From NCBI GenBank assembly GCA_902782985.1, contig CACZPC010000012.1, forward strand, positions 1-9,139: a DNA stretch of 9,139 nt, given 5' to 3'. Below, one piece after another: positions 1 through 6,273 of the stretch. The stretch is from Oscillospiraceae bacterium. Its GTDB lineage: Bacteria > Bacillota > Clostridia > Saccharofermentanales > Saccharofermentanaceae. The notes under the pieces are model-generated. The model was not told where the DNA came from. It worked only from the letters and a program-made list of their open reading frames with translations, and did not search any database. The position numbers were made by a program, and so were the translations under genes. Numbering within the stretch: position 1 is the first letter of the stretch; every line of letters starts with the position of its first letter.

Positions 1-1
1 T

Positions 2-406
2 CACCAGAAGGCGGGAAGCGTTAACGTTCAGGAGGTTCACGGCTCGACGCTTCGTAATTACTGTAAGCGCTGCCATAAGAAATATCCTGCAGATGCCATC
101 TTTACGGCCGAGGGCGATATCCCGAAGTGCAAGATATGCGGCGGAGTCATTAGACCTGATGTTACTTTGTACGGAGAGTCACTTCCTACGGAGGCATGGC
201 GAAATGCGATAAGACTCGTTCATGAAGCTGACTGTCTTATAGTCGGCGGTACATCGCTTGTAGTTAATCCTGCGGCATCACTTGCCATGGACTTCAGAGG
301 GAAGCACTTAGTGATAATAAATCGTGATCCTACTCCGGCAGACAGGATGGCTGAGCTGGTCTTCCATGACAGCATTTCCAAGGTGTTAAGTCAGATAGAA
401 CTCTGA
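2..406 (+). CDS. Sir2-family NAD-dependent protein deacylase (sirtuin), 3' part
   Basis: This is the C-terminal 134 residues of a sirtuin; the 5' part lies outside the window. Sirtuins remove acyl groups from lysines using NAD, giving nicotinamide and O-acyl-ADP-ribose, normally in the cytoplasm. The fragment opens with HQKAGS, the end of the conserved NAD-site motif. It continues with EVHGS (fragment residues 11-15), whose His13 matches the catalytic base. Two zinc-binding pairs follow, CKRC (21-24) and CKIC (43-46). RPDVTLYGE (51-59) and GTSLVVNPAA (83-92) are the usual substrate/NAD-pocket and Rossmann motifs, and INRDPTPAD (106-114) fits the late NAD-binding strand. The reading frame is open from base 2 to the TGA at 404-406. 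The C-terminus is short and ordinary, and a terminator follows at once. The family call is firm. Whether it acts on acetyl or other acyl groups cannot be told, because the discriminating N-terminal part is missing. Confidence 0.95.
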   Translation, partial: HQKAGSVNVQEVHGSTLRNYCKRCHKKYPADAIFTAEGDIPKCKICGGVIRPDVTLYGESLPTEAWRNAIRLVHEADCLIVGGTSLVVNPAASLAMDFRGKHLVIINRDPTPADRMAELVFHDSISKVLSQIEL

Positions 407-434
407 TCCTTTCCGGTTTGATCGTTCATTCTGC

Positions 435-467
435 TACCCGTGATCATTAATGATCATGGGTATTTTT
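435..467 (+). terminator. Intrinsic terminator after the sirtuin gene
   Basis: The arms TACCCGTGATCATT (435-448) and AATGATCATGGGTA (449-462) are complementary along their whole length with one G-T wobble. In RNA the centre must open into a small loop. A T-rich run (463-467) follows directly. It lies 29 bases after the sirtuin stop codon. Confidence 0.85.
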
Positions 468-478
468 ATAAATAACAC

Positions 479-507
479 TTGTTACGCAACGTGTGTTGCG
501 GTATAAT
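479..507 (+). promoter_or_regulatory. Sigma-A-type promoter for the first lipoprotein genes
   Basis: TTGTTA (479-484) and a perfect TATAAT (502-507) are separated by exactly 17 bases. Transcription would begin near 514 and run through a leader of about 175 bases into the lipoprotein gene at 689. It is the best promoter seen between the sirtuin terminator and that gene. Confidence 0.7.
485..500. promoter_or_regulatory. Perfect inverted repeat in the promoter spacer (possible operator)
   Basis: CGCAAC (485-490) and GTTGCG (495-500) are exact reverse complements around GTGT. They fill almost all of the spacer between the -35 and -10 hexamers. A dimeric repressor, or an activator that distorts the spacer, could bind here. 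No regulator gene is visible nearby, so the role is inferred from position alone. Confidence 0.4.
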
Positions 508-688
508 CCTCATCGTGCTCATAATGAGGTAATACATTCATCGGAGTATTTATTTCGAAAATATTAAAAGGAACGGATAGCAAAACGGCGGTATTATTAA
601 CGGTTTGTAAATCAGGAAATACACGCGCAACCTGCCTTTGACCCGTGCGTCATATAAGGCGTACGAATTAACGGAGGTACATAAAACA
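508..688 (+). other. Long untranslated leader of the lipoprotein genes
   Basis: No supported coding sequence lies between the promoter and the ATG at 689. Near the expected start of transcription there is a short palindrome, CTCATAATGAG (518-528), and CCTCAT (508-513) can pair with ATGAGG (524-529). A weak six-base-pair stem may form between about 622 and 650 (ACGCGC with GTGCGT, one wobble). The short word AACGG recurs several times. I do not recognise a known riboswitch class and see no terminator within the leader. The ribosome binding site GGAGGT lies at 673-678. Confidence 0.35.
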
Positions 689-1696
689 ATGAAAAGAAAT
701 GCAGTAAAAACAGCAAGTGCTTTAATGGCTTCGGCAATGATATTATCAATGACCGGATGCTCAAATCTACCAATCGGTAATAATACGGAAGATATCATAG
801 ATGCAGGTGAATCTTTTGCCAAGGCTGCGGTCGCATGTGATCTGGAAAAGATGGGTAAGGTTTCCGTCGAAGATTTTGAGGATGATACTAAAGATTGGGA
901 AGGACTTCTCGATTTCTCGGACGGAGATATATACGATTACAATGCTGCGGAATTTAATAAGGAAGTAGCAAAGACGATCGAGTATGAGATCGATGAGGAT
1001 TCAGCGGAGATCAAGAAGGATAAGGCATCGGTTGATGTAGTATTTATGATCGTCGATTATGAGAGTGTGTTGGAAGATGATTCATTCTTTGATGTCGATG
1101 AAATGATCGATGCACTCGAGGACGCCGACACTGATGAGATCAAGGCTTCCATAGAGTTGGAGAAGCAAGACGGAGAGTGGCTCGTAACTAACTATGAAGA
1201 CATCATGAAAGATCTTTATGAGTTTACGGATACGACATCAATCGAGTTTGTAGAAGTATTTTACGATATACCTGATGAGACTGATCCTTCAGCTGCAGCA
1301 ACACCTACAGCCGCTCCGACGCAGGCCCCTGTTGCTGACAGCAGCTCTTCAAGCCAGACTTCCGATTCAGATATCACATTCTACGGTGCAACCTATATCG
1401 GATGCGTAGATGTTGATTACGATAATCATATAGCCTACTCTTATTCCGACTTTTCTGTCGGTATATCTCAGTCATATTCATCAGCGTCCGGCAATGCGGA
1501 TTTTACCGGTTATTCCATCGTAGTTGAGCTTGACGGCAATTTATTCACCACAGTTGAAGATGATATCAACATTATGCTCAGCGGCGACGACGGCCGTACT
1601 CAGTCCGGTACTTATACGATCACATTCTATGATCCTGCAGGAAATGCTTTCTGGACCGGAAGCGTAGAAGTTTATGACACAGACGGTGTAGAGTAA
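689..1696 (+). CDS. Putative lipoprotein, paralogue 1 (NTF2-like plus beta domain)
   Basis: This is a 335-residue secreted lipoprotein of unknown function. The start is the ATG at 689, ten bases after GGAGGT (673-678). An upstream in-frame TTG at 638 would spoil the signal peptide. Residues 1-23 form a signal peptide (MKRN basic end, hydrophobic core) and MTGC places the lipidated cysteine at 24, so the protein should be anchored outside the cytoplasmic membrane. Residues 33-187 are a very acidic alpha/beta domain (EDIIDAGESFAKAA, TIEYEIDEDS, then WLVTNYEDIMKDLY). Its order of helix then strands and its closing 'W.V.NYEDI' pattern resemble NTF2-like lipoprotein domains of Clostridia, but this is judged by eye. 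A Pro/Thr/Ser/Ala linker (about 200-228) leads to a beta-rich C-terminal domain (229-330) with a GTYTITFYDPAGNAF motif. The next gene starts 15 bases downstream and is a paralogue, so the two are surely co-transcribed. The role may be ligand binding or envelope-associated, but nothing shows a substrate or enzyme activity. Confidence 0.85.
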   Translation: MKRNAVKTASALMASAMILSMTGCSNLPIGNNTEDIIDAGESFAKAAVACDLEKMGKVSVEDFEDDTKDWEGLLDFSDGDIYDYNAAEFNKEVAKTIEYEIDEDSAEIKKDKASVDVVFMIVDYESVLEDDSFFDVDEMIDALEDADTDEIKASIELEKQDGEWLVTNYEDIMKDLYEFTDTTSIEFVEVFYDIPDETDPSAAATPTAAPTQAPVADSSSSSQTSDSDITFYGATYIGCVDVDYDNHIAYSYSDFSVGISQSYSSASGNADFTGYSIVVELDGNLFTTVEDDINIMLSGDDGRTQSGTYTITFYDPAGNAFWTGSVEVYDTDGVE

Positions 1697-1711
1697 GGGA
1701 GGAAACCGAAT

Positions 1712-2728
1712 ATGAAAAGAAATGTAATTAAGACTGCAAGTATAGTACTTGCTTCGGCAATGATCATGTCGATGACCGGTTGCTCTCAGGAGAAGTCAGA
1801 CAGAGAAAAGAATGAGCGTGAGACCACCGAGGAAGAGACAACTGCGGAGGATTCAAGTGAAGATGTTCTTGAAGTAACCGAGGATTTCTGCAAGGCGATC
1901 GCCGATGTCGATATCAGAGCTTTAAGCAATCTTGCAACGGATGAAGAAAGTGATCTGCTTGCTTCCGCGGAGGAAATGTTCGACTTCAGTGCCGGCGGAA
2001 TGTACAGCAGCGAAAAGGCAGCTTACCTTGAGGCAGTTTCAGGTACGATCGAGTATGAGATCGACGAGGATTCTCTTGATATAGATGAGGATAAGGGAAC
2101 AGCCGAGATCGATATATCTGTTTCCAAGTATGATCTTGAGAGTAATGCTTTAAGCAATTGCCAGACGATCGATGAAGTAGTTGAGGCTGTGGAAAACGGT
2201 CCCACGGCGACAAGTGATCTTACACTTGAGCTTGAGGATACCGATGACGGTTGGAAGGTTATCGGCGTTGAAGAGGTCTTAGATGAAGTATATTTCTATA
2301 TAATGATCGCTTCATTTATGCCCGATGCGACATGGGATCCTTCGTCAGGTTCATTTACTACAGCTGATGCCGGCACTAACGAATGGGGAGAGACTGCTAC
2401 ATCTGAATTCGAGTTTGTCGGTGCAAGTTATATTTCCTGCAGAGATGAAGATTTTGATTCTGCAACGGCATATGCAGATGCGGACCAGTATATGTTTGCC
2501 GTAAATATGTGTTACTCAACCGATTCAGCAGATACATATGCAGACCTTACAGGATATTACGGTACAGTAGAACTTAACGGTGAGCTCATCCTTACTATTT
2601 CAGATGAGTCCCAGTTCACGATTTATGCCGATCCGACCACGGGAATGATTGCCACAGGTGAGTATACATTAAATTATTATGCACCCGACGGATCGACGGT
2701 TTGGGCAGGAACAGTTATCGTTGAATAA
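1712..2728 (+). CDS. Putative lipoprotein, paralogue 2
   Basis: This is a 338-residue acidic lipoprotein, paralogous to its upstream neighbour and of unknown function. GGGAGG at 1697-1702 lies just after the previous stop and nine bases before the ATG. The signal peptide is nearly the same as in paralogue 1, with MTGC and the lipidated cysteine at 24. A charged Glu/Thr-rich tether (25-50) follows, which paralogue 1 lacks. The N-terminal alpha/beta domain (about 51-205) is more diverged but keeps TIEYEIDEDS (112-121) and a terminal 'GWKVIGVEEVLDEVY' segment. A loose linker rich in Ser, Thr and Gly (about 208-232) precedes the C-terminal beta domain (234-337). That domain aligns with paralogue 1 through the patterns F.GA.YI.C.D.D, TGY...VEL.G.L and GEYTLNYYAPDG. 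The mature part contains cysteines at 60, 150, 243 and 267; only 243 has an obvious counterpart in paralogue 1 (Cys239). The gene is probably the second and last in its transcript. Confidence 0.85.
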   Translation: MKRNVIKTASIVLASAMIMSMTGCSQEKSDREKNERETTEEETTAEDSSEDVLEVTEDFCKAIADVDIRALSNLATDEESDLLASAEEMFDFSAGGMYSSEKAAYLEAVSGTIEYEIDEDSLDIDEDKGTAEIDISVSKYDLESNALSNCQTIDEVVEAVENGPTATSDLTLELEDTDDGWKVIGVEEVLDEVYFYIMIASFMPDATWDPSSGSFTTADAGTNEWGETATSEFEFVGASYISCRDEDFDSATAYADADQYMFAVNMCYSTDSADTYADLTGYYGTVELNGELILTISDESQFTIYADPTTGMIATGEYTLNYYAPDGSTVWAGTVIVE

Positions 2729-2734
2729 CGATCG

Positions 2735-2752
2735 AACCTTACAGGTTTTGGT
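2735..2752 (+). terminator. Weak hairpin just after paralogue 2
   Basis: AACCT (2735-2739) and AGGTT (2743-2747) can form a five-base-pair stem with a three-base loop, followed by mixed T and G bases. It is short and has a poor T-run, so it may only protect the 3' end. The strong terminator lies about 100 bases further on. Confidence 0.25.
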
Positions 2753-2832
2753 TTATTGGTTTTTCTGTACTAAATAAGAATACTTGTCTCTAAAGTGAAC
2801 CTTCTGAGTCGGAGTATATAAAGCGAGTATCG

Positions 2833-2873
2833 GGACTGACTTCTTGCACTGTAGGGAGTCAGTCCTTCTTTTT
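2833..2873 (+). terminator. Strong intrinsic terminator between lipoprotein genes 2 and 3
   Basis: GGACTGACTTCT (2833-2844) pairs with GGGAGTCAGTCC (2854-2865), nine Watson-Crick pairs at the base and then a short extension with two wobbles. A T-rich run (2866-2873) follows. It should separate the first two lipoprotein genes from the third. The rest of the 245-base gap (2729-2973) holds no gene and no convincing promoter. A TTGCGT/TATAAG pair at 2931-2960 is too close to the start codon to serve. Confidence 0.85.
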
Positions 2874-2973
2874 GCATTAAATTAGATCATCAGAATTTTT
2901 TTCCCCGTCTATGCAACCGGCACTTCATAATTGCGTCATATATGGCATAGAACGTATAAGGAGTGAGTTGATT

Positions 2974-4353
2974 ATGAGAGATTCAATCAAAAGGGCAACA
3001 TGTATCGCATTATCTTCCGCTGTAGTGTTCTCAATGACGGGATGTTCAAATCTTCCCTTTGGAGGGGCTAAGACTGAAGATATTATCGATGCAGGAGAGG
3101 CTTTCGCTAAGGCGGCTGCTTCATGTGATCTCGGAAAGATGGGCAAGGTTTCCGGGGATAAGTTCAAGAAAGACACCGAGGATTGGGAGGTGCTTCTTGA
3201 TTTCACGGAAGGCGATGTATATGATGCGAACGCCGCACAGTTTACGGCAGCCGTAGCGGATACTATCGCATATGAGATCGATGAGGAATCTGCTGAAGCA
3301 AGTAAGGACGAAGCTTCACTTGATGTAGTATTCACGATCGCGGATTATGCTCCGATCATAGAAGATGAGGAGATCACGGATATCGATACAATGATCGCGG
3401 CTCTGGGGGATGCTGATACTAACGAGATAGAGCAGACTATTGAATTCGAAAAGAACGATGACGGTGACTGGGTCGTAACGAATTATGAGGATATAATGAA
3501 TGATCTTTATAAGTTCACCGATACTACTGCCATTGAATTTCCAGTGGATTACGCGGAGTGTGTGCAGGATATCTGGTGGAACGGCGATGAGCTTACAAGT
3601 GAATCATCCGATCATCTGACGGCTAATTTCACCAACTGTACCGATTTTAACTGTACGGTAACCTTAGATTCCGACAGGTGCGATTCGTCACTTGTTTCGT
3701 CTACCGTAGAGTATAACGGTCAGGTAGTAAACAGTGAAAATACAAATATCGGCATGTATGCAACGTGGTATTCTAATGCTGAACTTGATGATACTGAGCA
3801 GTATCTTGCAGCAGGAACATATACGATCACATTCTATGATCCGGATGGTAATCCTTTCCTTACTGTATCTGCCGTAGTTACTGTTGATGTAACGCCTACT
3901 CCTACACCTACGCCTGCAGCATCAACTCCGGACGCTTCTGCCGAATATGAGTTCGAACCGCTTGTCGGAATGGCGAATTCCACTCCCGATAATGAGCCTG
4001 AGATCTATATGGCATTCGGCGGTACACCTTACTGGGCTGATTCCGACAACGGTGTATATGAATCCGGCACAACTTCGGTATCACTGGTTCAGCCCGGTGT
4101 ATCAGAGGATGTTGGTACACTTTACTATACGGTAATCTACAGCGAGACATCAGTATGTACTGCTCAAGATGCCGAGCTTTGCACAATGTTTGCTATGGCA
4201 ACTGCACAGACTGCCGATGACGGCAGCATCTATTACGAATTCTCCTTCGACACTATGGGTGACGGCTACTATATGATCGTTATTACCGCTTCACTTGCTG
4301 ACATGGATGATGCAGTAATGGCCGGTGTATGCCGCGTAGGTGCTCCTAACTGA
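2974..4353 (+). CDS. Putative lipoprotein, paralogue 3, with extra C-terminal domain
   Basis: This is a 459-residue lipoprotein of unknown function. The start is the ATG at 2974, ten bases after AAGGAG (2958-2963). Starting at an upstream ATG (2911) would put 21 odd residues before the signal peptide. MTGC again puts the lipidated cysteine at residue 24. Residues 34-189 match the acidic N-terminal domain of paralogue 1 closely: about 104 of 155 positions are identical by my hand count. A beta-rich segment (about 195-305) differs from the other two copies except for its end, GTYTITFYDPDGNPF. A TPTPTPTP linker (308-315) leads to an additional domain (about 324-459) with no counterpart in the other two. 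This has many aromatic residues and three cysteines (395, 403, 453). The linker therefore sits after the beta domain here, not before it as in paralogue 1. The gene follows a terminator, so it needs its own promoter or read-through; I could not identify a good promoter. Confidence 0.85.
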   Translation: MRDSIKRATCIALSSAVVFSMTGCSNLPFGGAKTEDIIDAGEAFAKAAASCDLGKMGKVSGDKFKKDTEDWEVLLDFTEGDVYDANAAQFTAAVADTIAYEIDEESAEASKDEASLDVVFTIADYAPIIEDEEITDIDTMIAALGDADTNEIEQTIEFEKNDDGDWVVTNYEDIMNDLYKFTDTTAIEFPVDYAECVQDIWWNGDELTSESSDHLTANFTNCTDFNCTVTLDSDRCDSSLVSSTVEYNGQVVNSENTNIGMYATWYSNAELDDTEQYLAAGTYTITFYDPDGNPFLTVSAVVTVDVTPTPTPTPAASTPDASAEYEFEPLVGMANSTPDNEPEIYMAFGGTPYWADSDNGVYESGTTSVSLVQPGVSEDVGTLYYTVIYSETSVCTAQDAELCTMFAMATAQTADDGSIYYEFSFDTMGDGYYMIVITASLADMDDAVMAGVCRVGAPN

Positions 4354-4376
4354 CAATTGTCCCCCTTATACATACC

Positions 4377-4415
4377 ACAAAAGCAGACTGCCCTTATAGA
4401 GCGGTCTGTTTTTGT
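4377..4415. terminator. Bidirectional terminator between convergent genes
   Basis: ACAAAAGCAGACTGC (4377-4391) pairs with GCGGTCTGTTTTTGT (4401-4415). Only two positions are non-Watson-Crick, both G-T wobbles. The T-run (4409-4413) ends transcription of lipoprotein 3. The matching A-run on the left gives a T-run on the minus strand, so it could also stop read-through from the pyrophosphatase gene. Confidence 0.85.
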
Positions 4416-4438
4416 ATCCGGATCAGGTACATAATGAA

Positions 4439-4450
4439 GCATCATGATGC
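4439..4450. repeat. Perfect 12-base palindrome between two terminators
   Basis: GCATCATGATGC is exactly self-complementary and lies between the bidirectional terminator and the pyrophosphatase terminator. It could be a protein-binding site or chance. The surrounding bases (4416-4478) show nothing else recognisable. Confidence 0.3.
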
Positions 4451-4478
4451 CCGGGACGGGCTCTGAATTTATCCCAAC

Positions 4479-4506
4479 AAAAAACACCGCGAACAGGAGT
4501 CCGCGG
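4479..4506 (-). terminator. Intrinsic terminator of the pyrophosphatase gene
   Basis: On the minus strand, CCGCGGAC (4506-4499) pairs with GTTCGCGG (4494-4487) around a four-base loop with one wobble. After two bases a run of six T (4484-4479) follows. It starts 37 bases after the stop codon. Confidence 0.9.
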
Positions 4507-4542
4507 CATTTCGAAAGTGTCGATAAAGATCTGATACTGATA

Positions 4543-6162
4543 TCAGCCCCACAAAGCAGTAAGCATTGGGATGATCTGCTTCTTTCTGGACATGACTCCC
4601 GGAAGGAATACCTCATTGTCCTTGGGCTCGACGGAGAATGCATATCTGATGGTGTCGTCATTACCGAAGTAAAGGAGAACGGTTCCTTCTACGAGTACGT
4701 CGGTAAGCATGAGGATTATCATGTCGTAACCGTTCTTTTTCTTAAGAAGCTTCATGGCATCGAGGAATTCCGTCTTCCTCTCGAGCATCTTCTTGGAATC
4801 GACGCAGATGATCTGAGATACGCCGAGTGTCTGGCCTGCAATATGGAATTCCTTGAAGTCTGCGCCGATAAGCTCTTCGGCCGTCTTGGAGTCGGATGAA
4901 GATGCGTCGAAAAGATCCTTGCCTATCTCTTCGATAGTTACACCGGCGATCCTCGAAAGCCTCTCGGCCATGGCGATATCTCTCTTGGTACATGTCGGAG
5001 ATTTGAACATAACAGTATCTGACAGGATAGCCGATACCATGAGTCCTGCCATATTGGGTGCCGGTGTTACGCCGTGTTCCTGATACATCTCCGCTACAAT
5101 GGTAGTCGTACTTCCGACGGGCTCATTCCTTACGCGGATCGGCTGAGTAGTCTGGATATCAGCAAGACGGTGATGATCGATGATCTCAAGAAGATCCGCC
5201 TGATCGAGACCGGGAACCGCCTGGGCCGATTCATTATGGTCTACAAGGACTACTCTCTTATGTCTCGGTTTTAAGAGGTGGAACCTGGAAAGTGTACCCA
5301 CAACCTTGTCATTCTCGTCAAGGACAGGATAACTTCTGAAACGGCTCTTCAATACTATCTCGCGAACATCGTCGATGTAGTCGCTCAGGTGGAAGCAGAC
5401 AACATCGCCTGTAGCACAGGCTCTTGATGCCGGGGCAGCCTGATATATGAGTTTTGATACGGAAAGAGCATCGAAAGGCGAGTATATGACGCAGGTCTTG
5501 CTCTTTTTGTATTTGCCCAGAAGCTCGGAGTCTGCATTGGTGCCGCAGAGGATAAGTGCATTTACATTCTCTTCAAGCGCCCTTTTGATCATGTCGGGCT
5601 GATTGCCGCAAAGGACGATATTATGCTCTCCCTTAAACATAAGGGAATCTTCGTTCAGCGGAAGTGCGATGACGATCTTTCCGGTTACGGAATTGACCAT
5701 ATCTCCGCCGTCATTGATGATCCGTCCTTCGATTACGCCAAGAAGATTAAAGAGAGGAAGATCCTTTACCTCGGGATCCTCGATCGTATTCATGTTATAT
5801 GTGGCGATATCTCCGGCGGATAATGTGCCGTATAATGTGCCGTCTGAGTTTACGATCGGGATCGTGGTATTAGAGCCGTCCTGCAGTATCTTCCAGGCAT
5901 GGTCAAGCGTAACGCTGGGATCCAGAGCAGGGGGTGTATCGAAATCGATATCCGATACCTGCGTCCTGACGTCTCTTATCTTAAGAGGGGCCTGAAATCC
6001 GAATTTCGTAAGCATCCTTCTTGTCTCGTCGCTTACATGGTCCAGTCTTGCCGCTTTATATTCGCGGTCACCGGATGCATTTCGAAGAGCCGCATACGCC
6101 ATGGCGGAAACTACGGAATCGGTGTCGGGGTTTTTGTGACCGACGACAAAAATATCACTCAT
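4543..6162 (-). CDS. ppaC: Manganese-dependent inorganic pyrophosphatase with CBS regulatory insert (family II)
   Basis: This cytoplasmic enzyme hydrolyses pyrophosphate to two phosphates and pulls biosynthetic reactions forward. The 539-residue protein has the split DHH phosphoesterase core of family II. GHKNPDTDS (8-16) carries the metal ligands His9, Asp13 and Asp15. VDHNE (307-311) and IDHHR (328-332) follow, with SDTVMFKSPT (381-390) after them. The C-terminal domain has the substrate-binding signature PGVMSRKKQ (521-529). Between the first motif and VDHNE lies an insert of about 240 residues. It holds one CBS domain (about 73-125), a DRTGG-type domain (about 135-245) and a second CBS domain (about 250-298, with FRSYPVLD). 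In characterised homologues such as the Clostridium perfringens enzyme this insert binds AMP or ADP as inhibitors and ATP or diadenosine polyphosphates as activators. The full length fits that subfamily, not the roughly 310-residue enzymes without an insert. The ATG at 6162-6160 has GGAG nine bases upstream (6175-6172). The gene stands alone with its own promoter and terminator. Confidence 0.95.
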   Translation of the reverse strand: MSDIFVVGHKNPDTDSVVSAMAYAALRNASGDREYKAARLDHVSDETRRMLTKFGFQAPLKIRDVRTQVSDIDFDTPPALDPSVTLDHAWKILQDGSNTTIPIVNSDGTLYGTLSAGDIATYNMNTIEDPEVKDLPLFNLLGVIEGRIINDGGDMVNSVTGKIVIALPLNEDSLMFKGEHNIVLCGNQPDMIKRALEENVNALILCGTNADSELLGKYKKSKTCVIYSPFDALSVSKLIYQAAPASRACATGDVVCFHLSDYIDDVREIVLKSRFRSYPVLDENDKVVGTLSRFHLLKPRHKRVVLVDHNESAQAVPGLDQADLLEIIDHHRLADIQTTQPIRVRNEPVGSTTTIVAEMYQEHGVTPAPNMAGLMVSAILSDTVMFKSPTCTKRDIAMAERLSRIAGVTIEEIGKDLFDASSSDSKTAEELIGADFKEFHIAGQTLGVSQIICVDSKKMLERKTEFLDAMKLLKKKNGYDMIILMLTDVLVEGTVLLYFGNDDTIRYAFSVEPKDNEVFLPGVMSRKKQIIPMLTALWG

Positions 6163-6202
6163 TAGTTGTTTCTCCGTTCGATTGTTGATCTTTTATGTGA
6201 CT

Positions 6203-6231
6203 ATTCTATTATCTGACGGTCCAAACTTCAA
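6203..6231 (-). promoter_or_regulatory. Promoter of the pyrophosphatase gene
   Basis: Read on the minus strand, TTGAAG (6231-6226) and TAGAAT (6208-6203) are 17 bases apart. Transcription would start near 6196, giving a leader of about 34 bases before the ATG at 6162. Confidence 0.6.
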
Positions 6232-6252
6232 TCTGTCATATTTATTAATATA

Positions 6253-6266
6253 TGCACGAATGTGCA
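6253..6266. promoter_or_regulatory. Inverted repeat between divergent promoters (possible operator)
   Basis: TGCAC and GTGCA flank GAAT as a perfect inverted repeat. It overlaps two further palindromes, GTGCAC (6262-6267) and CACGTG (6265-6270). Immediately to the left, CATAT (6237-6241) and ATATG (6250-6254) form another inverted pair in an AT-rich stretch. The cluster ends four bases before the -35 box of the rightward promoter. A transcription factor site is plausible but unproven. Confidence 0.4.
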
Positions 6267-6273
6267 CGTGTAA

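Noticed and set aside
638..658. TTGACC with TATAAG as a second promoter before lipoprotein 1
   Set aside because: The spacing is only nine bases, far from the 16-18 needed.
638..688. Upstream TTG start that would lengthen lipoprotein 1 by 17 residues
   Set aside because: It has no ribosome binding site and would place polar residues before a standard lipoprotein signal peptide. The ATG at 689 has GGAGGT at good spacing and matches the starts of the two paralogues.
508..688. Cyclic-di-GMP or other known riboswitch in the leader
   Set aside because: Words such as GATAGCAAAACGGCGG recall parts of known aptamers, but the conserved core and paired elements could not be laid out.
2784..2873. Small RNA ending at the strong terminator between lipoproteins 2 and 3
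   Set aside because: TTGTCT and TATATA are 25 bases apart, so there is no valid promoter upstream. The hairpin is explained as the terminator of the first two genes.
2911..2973. Upstream ATG that would lengthen lipoprotein 3 by 21 residues
   Set aside because: The ATG at 2974 follows AAGGAG and puts the lipidated cysteine at residue 24, as in the other two copies.
2925..3335. Minus-strand open frame overlapping the start of lipoprotein 3
   Set aside because: The plus-strand frame has a signal peptide, lipobox and paralogues; the antisense frame has none of these. A similar antisense frame at 550-822, over lipoprotein 1, was rejected for the same reason.
4444..4899. Open frame of about 150 codons on the plus strand opposite the pyrophosphatase gene
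   Set aside because: It lies antisense to a gene with clear family motifs, crosses that gene's terminator, has no ribosome binding site and resembles no known protein. Other frames opposite the pyrophosphatase (for example 5603-5995) fail for the same reasons.
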